Both the position numbers and the translations under genes were made by a program. The notes beneath the pieces were generated by a model, which saw only the letters and a program-made list of their open reading frames with translations, ran no database searches and was not told where the DNA came from. Below are positions 33,952 to 42,315 of a stretch of DNA of 64,000 bases, one piece after another. Where the stretch lies: assembly GCA_035653595.1 (NCBI GenBank), contig DASRBO010000176.1, positions 38,158-102,157 on the forward strand, in the 5' to 3' direction. Position 1 is the first letter of the stretch, and every line of letters starts with the position of its first letter. The stretch comes from DASRBO01 sp035653595 (lineage in GTDB: Bacteria > Actinomycetota > Acidimicrobiia > Acidimicrobiales > JAJPHE01).

Positions 33952-36272
33952 GCGCCCCCTCCCGAGGCCAGCGGCTCACCGGGCGCGGCGGTGAGCGAAT
34001 CGGCTTGGTCGGTCTCGGTCCCGAACAGCCGCGACCGCAGTTTGAACCGGCCCGTCTCGCCCAGGGTCGCCAACCCGGCGCTCGCCAATGGCGCGCTGAG
34101 TGGCACCGGTCGGGCTTCATCCTGCTCGGCAGTCTGGTCAGCCCAGGCGGACACCACGATCTGGCGCCGGTGGGCGATGACCCGGAGGGTGGAATCGCGG
34201 ACGGCCGTGACTACCGCCAACAGACCGGACGGCGCGAAGTACAGAAGTATCAGCGGCACCGTCTCGGCCAGGTAGGTGAGCACGGGGTTGTTGCTGAGGA
34301 AGTAGAAGATCACCTCGAGGATGGCGGCGCCGAGCAGACCACCGGTCACCGAGCTGATACCCCCGAGCAGGGCGTAGACGAATATCTGGATGCTGATCGT
34401 CGGGGTGAAGTCGCCTTGGGGAGCGCCACGAAGGACGAAGGCCACCAGGGCGCCGGCGAACCCGGCGAGGGCGCCCGACAGGGCGAAGGCGAGCAGCTTG
34501 TTGCGCACCACCGGGATGCCGACGGCCTGCACGTCCGCGTCGTTGTCCCTGAGCGCTATCAGAAGGCGTCCGACGCGTCCTCGCCGCACGTTGGCGCAAA
34601 CCACCACCGCCAGGACGAAGGCGAGCAGGCACAGGTAGTACATGCTCCGCTCGTCGTCGAAGTTCAGGAAGAACAACGTTGGACGGGCCACATTGGTGGT
34701 GAGGAGCCACCCGAACACGCTGTGGTCGAACAGGACGAAGTAGACCGCGGTGGCGAAGGCCAGGCTGACGACGGCCAGGTACAGCCCGGGGAGGCGGAGG
34801 GCAGGTAGGCCTACTGCTGCCGCTATCAGGCCCACGACCACGACAGTGATCGGGACGGCGAACCAGAAGGGTATGCCGGCATGGACGACCAGGCCGGATG
34901 CGACAACCGCTCCGATGGCTACGAACCCGTACTGCCCGAGGCTGACCTGACCCGCCCAGCCGGTCAACACCACGAGGGACAGCGCAACGATGCCGAACAC
35001 GGCGACGTCGCTGCCGATCACAACCAGACGGGTGCTGACCAGGAAGGGGTAGAAGCCGATCGCCGCCAGCAGGACCGCGATGACGACGAGCCTGGTGCCC
35101 CGGACGGCTGCCAGCCCGGCCAGCTCTCGCGGGATGGGCCGCGGCTCGGCGACCAGGCGCCACGAGACCGATGCCCGCTCGACCCGTAGCGACTCCCGCC
35201 GCTGAAGGAAGAGGGCGACCGCCACGACGACGAAGAGCCCGCCGAAGAGCCAGCTCTGCAGGTGGGTCGGCTCGGCGAAGCCGACGGCGTCGGACAGGAC
35301 GCTTATCCCGATCGCCGCCAGGACGGTTCGCGGAAGGCTGCGGAACCGGCCGATGGAGGCGGCGGCCAAAGGGGCCAGGAGGTTGGTCGGATCGAAGGTG
35401 AAGGCGGCGCCGGCGTTCCCGGCGATCCCGGCTGACAGGCTGGAAGCGGCGGACAGGGCGCCAGCGATGGCCCAGACCAGGGTGCCCAACCCTGCGACCG
35501 AGATCCCGAGCAGCACGGCCCGCTCGGTGTTCTCGGTGGCGGCCCGGATGGCCACGCCTCTCCGGGTCAGGACCAGGAAGCCGCCGACCAGCACCAGGCT
35601 CACGAAGGCGATCTCGAGCACGGCCAACTGCGGGAAGCCGAACGGGACGGCGAGATGCCCGACGCGGAACCGCAGGCCGGAGAACGGAAGGAACGGCTGC
35701 AGGGCGTTGACGCCCAGTATCTGGCCTAGGGGACGCTCGCCCGCTGGCGGCAGGAACGGGAGGTTCACGGCGGCGGCCGTGCCGACCGTCGCCACGAAGT
35801 AGGCCAGCAACACGGTGAAGGCCATGACCAGGAGCCGCGGGGCAGAGGTGAAGCGGCGCATAGTCAGGTCGAACACCGCTCCGATGCCGGCTGAGACCAG
35901 CAGCGCCAGGAGTAGGTCGACCACGAAGGGAATCGACCGCTCGTAGCGGATCAGCTCGAAGGCGACCTGGGCGCCGAAGCCCCCGATCGCCAGTTGGGCG
36001 AAGTTGATGATGCGGGTGGTGCGGTAGACGAGGACCAGAGCGGCAGCCGCCAGGGCCGAGGCCGCTCCGTCCACCAGCCCGTTGAACAGGACCGCCGCCG
36101 GCGTGCCATGGGGCAGGATGAACTGGGTGATGATCAGGACCACGCCGACGAGGACCAGGCTGAGGCCGGCGGTGACGACGGGTGGCGGCAGCCGCTTGAT
36201 CAGGCTGGCCTCGGACGACTTGGTGGATGTCGCCGGCTCAGCGGTCGCCTCGGTTGCTTCGGTCACGGTCAT
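33948..36272 (-). CDS. fused branched-chain-type ABC permease (LivH-LivM)
   Basis: 774 residues from ATG 36272, overlapping the previous stop; the open frame upstream to 36464 is not coding. The first ~400 residues are LivH-like (LVYRTTRIINFAQLAIGGFGAQ; ATENTERAVLLGISV), the next ~290 LivM-like (LTGWAGQVSLGQYGFVAIGAVV; ALRDNDADVQAVGIPVVRNKLLAF). About 16 membrane helices in total. A charged ~80-residue cytosolic tail follows. It would form the permease pore with the two ATPase domains of the next gene and take substrate from a LivK-like binding protein. Amino acids are the usual substrate class but none is proven. Confidence 0.92.
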   Translation of the reverse strand: MTVTEATEATAEPATSTKSSEASLIKRLPPPVVTAGLSLVLVGVVLIITQFILPHGTPAAVLFNGLVDGAASALAAAALVLVYRTTRIINFAQLAIGGFGAQVAFELIRYERSIPFVVDLLLALLVSAGIGAVFDLTMRRFTSAPRLLVMAFTVLLAYFVATVGTAAAVNLPFLPPAGERPLGQILGVNALQPFLPFSGLRFRVGHLAVPFGFPQLAVLEIAFVSLVLVGGFLVLTRRGVAIRAATENTERAVLLGISVAGLGTLVWAIAGALSAASSLSAGIAGNAGAAFTFDPTNLLAPLAAASIGRFRSLPRTVLAAIGISVLSDAVGFAEPTHLQSWLFGGLFVVVAVALFLQRRESLRVERASVSWRLVAEPRPIPRELAGLAAVRGTRLVVIAVLLAAIGFYPFLVSTRLVVIGSDVAVFGIVALSLVVLTGWAGQVSLGQYGFVAIGAVVASGLVVHAGIPFWFAVPITVVVVGLIAAAVGLPALRLPGLYLAVVSLAFATAVYFVLFDHSVFGWLLTTNVARPTLFFLNFDDERSMYYLCLLAFVLAVVVCANVRRGRVGRLLIALRDNDADVQAVGIPVVRNKLLAFALSGALAGFAGALVAFVLRGAPQGDFTPTISIQIFVYALLGGISSVTGGLLGAAILEVIFYFLSNNPVLTYLAETVPLILLYFAPSGLLAVVTAVRDSTLRVIAHRRQIVVSAWADQTAEQDEARPVPLSAPLASAGLATLGETGRFKLRSRLFGTETDQADSLTAAPGEPLASGGGA

Positions 36273-37336
36273 GACGGCGGGAGAGGATCGGGATCCAGCT
36301 GGCCGATGATGTCGGTTTCGGTCTTGTTCGAACCCGTCGGGGTGGTCGCCTGATAGATCAGGATGCCTCCGTACTGGGTGGCCACGGCGTAGTCGACCGA
36401 GCCCGTGGTGGTCCCCGAGCTGCCCCCCGAACCGGAGAAGGTCTGGGTACCCGTCACGTCCCACCCGTCAACCAGCTGCCCACAGGCGTTCACCCGCTTG
36501 GTAGCTCCGCTCACCGTCGCCGAGTTGGAGAAGCTGGCGCCGGTGGCGGGATCGACCCCGACGGCCTGGAACGACTGGGGCGACTGGACGTCCAGCGGGA
36601 ACAGCAGCACCGGCGGCGACGGGTTGAACGTCGCCGTCACCGTTCCTCCACCATTGCGGTCGACGACGCTCACCAGCGATATGCCCCGGTCCGGCGCCCC
36701 GGCGTGCTGGGCCTGGCCGAAGTTGCCGGCCGTGCCGCTGACCTGGACGGCGTTCTCCTTGACCTCGTAGGTCGTGGTGATCGTCCCGCCCTGGGGTCCG
36801 GGGGACACCACGTCGTAGGTGAAGGTATCGGTGGTCCCACCGGCCGGGTTGGGTGCCTGGGTGGTGGCGCTCACGTGCTCGATCTTGTAGGTGACGTAAG
36901 CGTGATCCGTCAGGGTCTGGTTTGTGCCGGCGACCGGTTGGGATGTGACGATCTGCCACTTGTAGACCCCGGGCTTGGGCTTGCCCTGGACAGTGATGCT
37001 GGCCGCCTTGTCCGGGGACGCCCCGTAGGGCGGCTGGGGACAGGTCGGGGCCTCAGACGTGCCCCCGTAGGACGGGCTGCCGTAGTTGAACGTGGTGGTC
37101 GTGGTGTAGACGAAGGCCGGCAGGGACTGAGTCGGGCCGGTCAGGTTGGGGGTGGCCAGGCTCGGCGGCACCGCCGCCTGGGGCTTGCCGCTGTTCGGAA
37201 GGCCGAAGGAGATGTCCGACTCCACCCTCTGCACCGCCACCCCGGGCCCGGCGGCGTGGGCGCAGCCTCCGGCGACCACCCCGAGGGCCAGCAGGGCGGC
37301 CACCACGGAGGAGGGTCGACGCGTCCGCTCAGCCAT
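36269..37336 (-). CDS. lipoprotein of unknown function (355 aa), Gly/Thr/Pro-rich
   Basis: 355 residues from ATG 37336, overlapping the transglutaminase-like stop by 8 bp. Signal peptide and lipobox (VAGGC) at the N-terminus. The mature protein has a Pro/Thr-rich opening (PNLTGPTQSLPAFVYTTTTT), a beta-rich middle (KWQIVTSQPV; DTFTYDVVSPG; GTVTATFNPSPPVLLFP) and a repeated Gly/Ser/Thr segment near the C-terminus. I do not recognise the family. Placed between the transglutaminase-like and LivHM genes, it is probably part of the same envelope apparatus. Confidence 0.72.
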   Translation of the reverse strand: MAERTRRPSSVVAALLALGVVAGGCAHAAGPGVAVQRVESDISFGLPNSGKPQAAVPPSLATPNLTGPTQSLPAFVYTTTTTFNYGSPSYGGTSEAPTCPQPPYGASPDKAASITVQGKPKPGVYKWQIVTSQPVAGTNQTLTDHAYVTYKIEHVSATTQAPNPAGGTTDTFTYDVVSPGPQGGTITTTYEVKENAVQVSGTAGNFGQAQHAGAPDRGISLVSVVDRNGGGTVTATFNPSPPVLLFPLDVQSPQSFQAVGVDPATGASFSNSATVSGATKRVNACGQLVDGWDVTGTQTFSGSGGSSGTTTGSVDYAVATQYGGILIYQATTPTGSNKTETDIIGQLDPDPLPPS

Positions 37337-39623
37337 GGATGACCCCGCCTTCCGCCCCCACGTCGACCGGCACCCGCTCGTCTGTCGCCGGCGTGTCCCC
37401 CTTCTCGTCCCCGCCACTGAGGCTGGCGACCAGATCCGGGGCCCACGGCTGGCGCTCCGACAGGCGGGAGAGGGTGGCAAGGAACCGCGCCGTCAGGGTG
37501 TGGGCCCCGCCCAGGCGCCGCCGCAGGGCCCGCGACAGCTCCTCGGCCGCCACCGCCATCTCTTCCGTGGCGGAACCTCGGAGATCACCCCAGATGACCC
37601 GGGTGACCAACCAGGCCAGCTCGGTGTGCTCGTCGTCCGCCGTCACCCGCAGTAGAAAGCCCAGCGGCGTGTCGCTCGGGAACCGGTAACCCAGGTCGGT
37701 GCAGTAGTCACGCCACTCGCCGTAGGCGAGGGCTATCCGGGCGTTGGGACCGGCCTCGACGGCCGCCCGGCGGCGGCGGGAGCGCACGACCGACTTCCGG
37801 ATGCCCGGCAGCAGGAAGTACACCAGCAGCACCAGCAGGATCAGCGCCACCACCAGGCCGATGCCCTCGCCCAGCTGGGCGGCGAAGGCGCTGCCGGGCG
37901 GGGTGGGCACCGGCAGATAGACGTTGGTCCCGAAGACCTGGGCCGCCTGGGCGTTGCTGGCCTGCTTGAGGTTGCTGCCTGAGGTCGCCTTGGCGTGGGC
38001 CGGCGTGCCGATCACCGGCAGCCACTCGAAGCCGGGGAAGTAGACCTCGACGAAGCTGGCCGCGTCCCTCGGAGAGACCTGCCTCACCCCGTTGACCACC
38101 GCTCCACCGTCGAACCCGTAGCCGATCCGGCTGGGGACTCCGACCCAGCGGGCGAGCAGGGCCTGGGCGGCGACGATCTCGAACGGGGTGCCCTGCTTGG
38201 AGCCGTCGATCATGTCGGCGATGCGCGACGGCGGCACCGCCGAAGGCTGTCCGGCCCCGGATACCGTGACGTTCTGCAGCACCCACTGGCGGAGGGCATC
38301 GAACGTGTCCCACTTGTTCGAGCCCCTGAGCTGGCTGATGAGGTTCTTCACCGCCTCAGGTGCGGGCGGGACCTGGACGAACTGTCGGAACGCCGGCGGC
38401 AGGGGGGCGTCGTCCTTCTCGAGGTCGGTCACCTTGGGAAGGGGGGCCGCCGCGACGGTGTAGGTGAAGCCGGGGTTCACCTGGCCCTCGATCAGGCGGA
38501 TGTTGCCGCTCCTGGCGTCGTAGGCGAGCTGCGGCCCGGAGGCCACTATGCCGACGGTGTTGGGCAGGGTCGGGAGCACCGCCCCGCTCAGGCCCTTGAT
38601 GATGAAGGTGGCCGTCTCTCCGGTCGGCCGGGTCGGATCGACGACACCGCTCCTGGGGACCGCCTTGATCTGGGCCTCGGCGAACGGGGGCAGGCGCCAG
38701 TAGGTCCCGTCGTAGACGTCGAGGCTTCCGATGCGCCATGGCCCGGTCACCTTGGACTTGACCTGGAACAGCACCCGGTCGGGGGCGGCGGTGAGCGGAG
38801 CGGTCTTGGGCAGCTGGGCCTGGTGGGCCGGATCGATGATGGGGGCAGGGAAGAGCAGATGGGTGCGGGAGAGTCCCACCAGGGCGCCCGAGATGACGGC
38901 GAGGAAGACGAGCGACTTGGCCGCCCGCCGGAGCTCGTAGCCGAGGGGGCGCTTCTCCTCCTCCGGTCCCGAGCCAGCGCCCGAAAGCAGCCCGAGGGCG
39001 ACGGCGAAGAGGACCACCACGACGATGCCGCTGGCCACCTGGGCGCTCTTGGGCACCGACACCCCGGCGACGGCGGCCAGAGGCAGCGGCAGCAGGACCC
39101 CGAGGGCGGGGCGGCCGACGACGACCGCCGCCCACACCGACACCAGGCCGACGATCCCGAGCAGCCATCCCACCACGGCGTGCCAGCCGGGCAGGAACTG
39201 GACGGGTGGGCGGAGGAGGCTCCCCTCGTGCGCGGCGGTGGAAACCAGGGCCTTGACGTGGAGAACGTTGCCGAACCCGGTGGGCAGCAGGGCCACCAGC
39301 CCGGCGGCGAACATGACCAGCACCATCAGGGTGATGGCGGTGGAGGCCCTCCGGATGCGGCTTATCCCGAGGCCCGCCGCAACCCCGACGATGGCGAACA
39401 GCGCCGAGTAGATCCGGCCCCCGGCGCCCTGGAAGATGCCGCCGACCATGATCGCCGCCGCCAGGCTTGAGACGGCGCAGGCGGCAGCGACCCGGAAGGC
39501 CGGGCGCTCTGACTCGGGCTCCGCATCGGCGGCGACGGCGACCGCATCGAGGTCGGCCCCCAGCTGTCCCGCTTCGGCCCCCAAGGAGTCCCGGGCCGCC
39601 GCCTCGACGTCGGTGATGCTCAC
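37329..39623 (-). CDS. TgpA-like transglutaminase-fold membrane protein, catalytic triad apparently missing
   Basis: 764 residues from GTG 39623 (GTGA overlap with DUF58). About eight N-terminal membrane helices (DUF3488-like) are followed by a ~330-residue external region with the transglutaminase fold, one more helix (LVVALILLVLLVYFLLPGI) and a cytosolic DUF4129-like tail. In the fold, the position of GxCxxFA reads GTPFEIVAAQALLARWVGVPSRIGYGF with no Cys; the HAW-VEVYFPG position reads AASFVEVYFPG with no His; and the W-P-FDPTP position reads WLPVIGTP with no Asp. It is therefore probably a non-catalytic scaffold. Its MoxR-DUF58-TgpA neighbourhood is a known association. Confidence 0.88.
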   Translation of the reverse strand: MSITDVEAAARDSLGAEAGQLGADLDAVAVAADAEPESERPAFRVAAACAVSSLAAAIMVGGIFQGAGGRIYSALFAIVGVAAGLGISRIRRASTAITLMVLVMFAAGLVALLPTGFGNVLHVKALVSTAAHEGSLLRPPVQFLPGWHAVVGWLLGIVGLVSVWAAVVVGRPALGVLLPLPLAAVAGVSVPKSAQVASGIVVVVLFAVALGLLSGAGSGPEEEKRPLGYELRRAAKSLVFLAVISGALVGLSRTHLLFPAPIIDPAHQAQLPKTAPLTAAPDRVLFQVKSKVTGPWRIGSLDVYDGTYWRLPPFAEAQIKAVPRSGVVDPTRPTGETATFIIKGLSGAVLPTLPNTVGIVASGPQLAYDARSGNIRLIEGQVNPGFTYTVAAAPLPKVTDLEKDDAPLPPAFRQFVQVPPAPEAVKNLISQLRGSNKWDTFDALRQWVLQNVTVSGAGQPSAVPPSRIADMIDGSKQGTPFEIVAAQALLARWVGVPSRIGYGFDGGAVVNGVRQVSPRDAASFVEVYFPGFEWLPVIGTPAHAKATSGSNLKQASNAQAAQVFGTNVYLPVPTPPGSAFAAQLGEGIGLVVALILLVLLVYFLLPGIRKSVVRSRRRRAAVEAGPNARIALAYGEWRDYCTDLGYRFPSDTPLGFLLRVTADDEHTELAWLVTRVIWGDLRGSATEEMAVAAEELSRALRRRLGGAHTLTARFLATLSRLSERQPWAPDLVASLSGGDEKGDTPATDERVPVDVGAEGGVIHG

Positions 39624-41002
39624 AGCCGGTTCCCCGCCCCGATGTCGTGGGCCAGGGCGGTGGCCAGGTCGTCGCCCGGGCGCATGCCCGCGACCTGGCA
39701 CCCCAGCGAGGCGGCCGTGGCGAGGGTGTTGTCCGACTCCTCGTCCCAGAGGAGGGCGACGACAAGCACCGACACCCCCGTGTTGAGCAGCAGCCGGAGG
39801 GTGGCGGCCTCGTTCTGTCCCAGGTGGGGGGTGACGAGGATGTTGTGGGCGTCGCGCTGGCCGTTGGCCAGCAGCCGGCGCAGGCACTTGGAGAGCGGCT
39901 CGCGGTCGAGCTCGATGCGCGCCAACGCGTCCAGAAGGGACAGCTGGGCGGTGCCTCCCCGGAGCGGCCGGGTGAGCGGTCCCCCGTTGGCCTCGGTGCG
40001 CACCTCGTAGCCCTCCCGCAAGTGGCGCACTCCGAGGGAGGCGACCGCCCGGATGCCGGTCTCGAAGCTCTCCGACAGCCCCTGGCCGTCGCGGGAGTGG
40101 TGGGTGCGGTCGGTGTCGAGGATCAGCGTGATGCGGTCGGTGATGCCCTGCTCGGCCTCGCGGACCATGACCCGGCCTACCCGGGCGGACGCCCGCCACA
40201 CGATGCGGCGGAGGTCGTCACCGGGGACGTACTCCCGCATCCCGTAGAACTCAAGGCCCGAGGGCCAGGGCTTGGACACCGGCGGCCGGATGGGGGGGTC
40301 CTCGAACTGCCTGGTCAGGGGCCGGTCGGAGACCAGCTCGACCCGGGGGTGGACCAGCAGCTCGAAGGGCTCGGCCACCACCGTCTCCCGCTCGGCCATC
40401 CCGAGGGGGTCGCCGGCCACCGCCACCAGCGGGCCCACCTGGTACACGCCCCGCCTGGTGCAGCGGAGCCCGTAGTGGTGGGTCACCTCCGAACCGGGCG
40501 AGAGCTGGGTTATCGGCACCCGGACCGGGTTGCCCAGGCGTTCGGGGACCCGTTCCTCGAGCATGAAGGTCGTGACCCTGCGCTGGGCCGTCAGGCGCAC
40601 CTCCACGTCGAGGCGGTCCCCCTCGTGCGCCCGGGGGTAGAGCCCCGTGCGCTCCCCCTCGAGGCGGAGCCGTCGGGGAGCGATGGCCAGGGCCAGGATC
40701 ACGATCAGCAGGGCGCCATAGGCAAACAGGTACATGGCCGTGCCGGCCACCACCTTGGCCACTATCCAGATCACCACCCCCGCCCCCAGGGCAGCGATGC
40801 CAGTGGCGGTCAGACCAACCCGGCGCTGGAGACGCCCCAGCGCCTGCAGCCACGAACCCGACTCGGCGGCGTCGCGCCAGCGGTCGAGGCGGGCGAGCAG
40901 TCGGCGCCACGGGCCCGCGCCGCTGCGGCGGGGGCCGCCGGCCGGGGCCGGGCGCGCTCTCGCCTGGGACTGCGCCGGCGCTTCGGCCGAGGTCACTGCC
41001 AC
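39620..41002 (-). CDS. DUF58 domain protein
   Basis: 460 residues. A Pro/Ala/Arg-rich N-terminus, two membrane helices (LTATGIAALGAGVVIWIVAKV; MYLFAYGALLIVILALAIA) and an Ig-like external or cytosolic domain precede the DUF58 signature SGLEFYGMREYVPGDDLRRIVWRASAR. The C-terminus is a degenerate VWA-like region (DRITLILDTDRTHH). DUF58 proteins work with MoxR ATPases and TgpA-like proteins in assembling or activating complexes. It lies 9 bp after moxR and overlaps the TgpA-like gene. Confidence 0.92.
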   Translation of the reverse strand: MAVTSAEAPAQSQARARPAPAGGPRRSGAGPWRRLLARLDRWRDAAESGSWLQALGRLQRRVGLTATGIAALGAGVVIWIVAKVVAGTAMYLFAYGALLIVILALAIAPRRLRLEGERTGLYPRAHEGDRLDVEVRLTAQRRVTTFMLEERVPERLGNPVRVPITQLSPGSEVTHHYGLRCTRRGVYQVGPLVAVAGDPLGMAERETVVAEPFELLVHPRVELVSDRPLTRQFEDPPIRPPVSKPWPSGLEFYGMREYVPGDDLRRIVWRASARVGRVMVREAEQGITDRITLILDTDRTHHSRDGQGLSESFETGIRAVASLGVRHLREGYEVRTEANGGPLTRPLRGGTAQLSLLDALARIELDREPLSKCLRRLLANGQRDAHNILVTPHLGQNEAATLRLLLNTGVSVLVVALLWDEESDNTLATAASLGCQVAGMRPGDDLATALAHDIGAGNRL

Positions 41003-41011
41003 CGGTGCCTC

Positions 41012-42037
41012 CTAGCGGCGTCCGGTGACCGGGGGCTTGATCGTGTTGGACACCCGGTCGAGGGCGACGCTGACCGACTCCCCCCGGAGGATGGCATCGG
41101 GATGGAGCACCACCCTGTGGGCGAGCACCGAGCTCATCACCGCCCGGATGTCGTCGGGGTAGACCTCGGTGCGGCCGTCGGAGGCGGCCATCACCTTGCC
41201 CGCCTTGAGCAGGGCGATGCAGGCCCGGGGCGAACCACCGATGACGATGGCCGGATCGGTCCTGGTGGCCTGCACCAGGTCGACGATGTAGAGGCCGACC
41301 TGGTCGGAGACCTCGACGGTGCTGGCGGCCCAGCGGATCATCTCCTGCACCCTGGCCGTGGTGGTCACCGGGGTGATGCCCTCGATGGAGAGCGAGAGGG
41401 CGTTGTCGAACATCACCTCGAGCTCGTGCTCGCGGGAGAGGTAGCCCATCGAGAGCTTGAAGAGGAACCGGTCCAGCTGGGCCTCGGGCAGGGGGAAGGT
41501 GCCGGCCGTCTCGATCGGGTTCTGGGTGGCCAGGACGAGGAACGGCCGGGGCAGGGGATAGGTCACCCCGTCGGCGGACACCTGGCGCTCGGCCATGGCC
41601 TCGAGGAGGGCGGACTGCGTCTTGGGGGTCGCCCGGTTGACCTCGTCGGCCAGGAGGACGTTGGTGAAGACAGGGCCGGGCCGGAACTCGAGGTTCCCGC
41701 TGCGCTGGTCCAGCATGGCCGATCCGGTGATGTCGCCCGGCAGCATGTCGGGGGTGCACTGGACCCGCTGCCAGCTGGCCTCCTGCATCGACTCGGCCAG
41801 GGCCCGGGCCAGCATCGACTTGCCTGTCCCAGGCAGATCCTCGAAGAGGACGTGGCCTTCGCAAAGGATGGCGATCAGGGCCAACCGGACGATGTCGGTC
41901 TTGCCCTTGATGACCGTCTCGACGTTGGCGACGATCTCGTCGAACTCCTTGCGGAAGGTGGGCCCATCGAGGGTGCTGCCCGCCGAGGCGGCCCGCGACC
42001 GAGCCGCCGGACGGGTCGCGGTGGCGCTCCGAGGCAT
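41012..42037 (-). CDS. MoxR family AAA+ ATPase
   Basis: 341 residues. Walker A LPGTGKSM (about residue 69), Walker B VLLADEVNRATPKTQ, sensor 1 LATQNPIE, and the MoxR-typical EGTFPLPEAQLDRF-like stretch here as AGTFPLPEAQLDRFLFKLSMGYL. C-terminal lid helices contain GGSPRACIALLKAGKV. MoxR ATPases act as chaperones that insert cofactors or mature protein complexes. First gene of the minus-strand operon; AAGGGA lies before the ATG. Confidence 0.95.
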   Translation of the reverse strand: MPRSATATRPAARSRAASAGSTLDGPTFRKEFDEIVANVETVIKGKTDIVRLALIAILCEGHVLFEDLPGTGKSMLARALAESMQEASWQRVQCTPDMLPGDITGSAMLDQRSGNLEFRPGPVFTNVLLADEVNRATPKTQSALLEAMAERQVSADGVTYPLPRPFLVLATQNPIETAGTFPLPEAQLDRFLFKLSMGYLSREHELEVMFDNALSLSIEGITPVTTTARVQEMIRWAASTVEVSDQVGLYIVDLVQATRTDPAIVIGGSPRACIALLKAGKVMAASDGRTEVYPDDIRAVMSSVLAHRVVLHPDAILRGESVSVALDRVSNTIKPPVTGRR

Positions 42038-42315
42038 ATCAATTCCCTTCTTCTGACAAGATGGGCTTCACTGGTTTCGACAGGGTTTCCGGTCCTCGGC
42101 CCGAACTGTTAAATCGGGCCTCGATCCGGCCTTCGGCGGGGGAGTTTCCGCTTACCGGGCTCAGGTTCCTGCTTCTTCCCGCCTTGAGAGTGCCGTGGCT
42201 TCGGGCGAAACTGTAGCGGCCCGCCCCTGCGGTTGTCTGGACAGGCAGGCAGGACGAATACGTACGGCGGACAGGGCGGAACGGATTTTGGGTTGATGAA
42301 TGAGATGATTGGCTG
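42038..42315. promoter_or_regulatory. divergent promoter region of the transporter system
   Basis: 278 bp between moxR (minus) and the binding-protein gene (plus). It is locally AT-richer near both ends (CATATCAATTCCC at 42036-42048 and GTTGATGAATGAGATGATTGG just before 42316). It must hold promoters for both arms of the system. No clean operator palindrome or riboswitch-like structure was found by eye. Confidence 0.4.

Noticed and set aside
39647..42112. 821-codon plus-strand open frame across DUF58 and moxR
   Set aside because: It is antisense to two well-supported genes and shows His/Gly/Asp/Val-biased composition typical of shadow frames in high-GC DNA.
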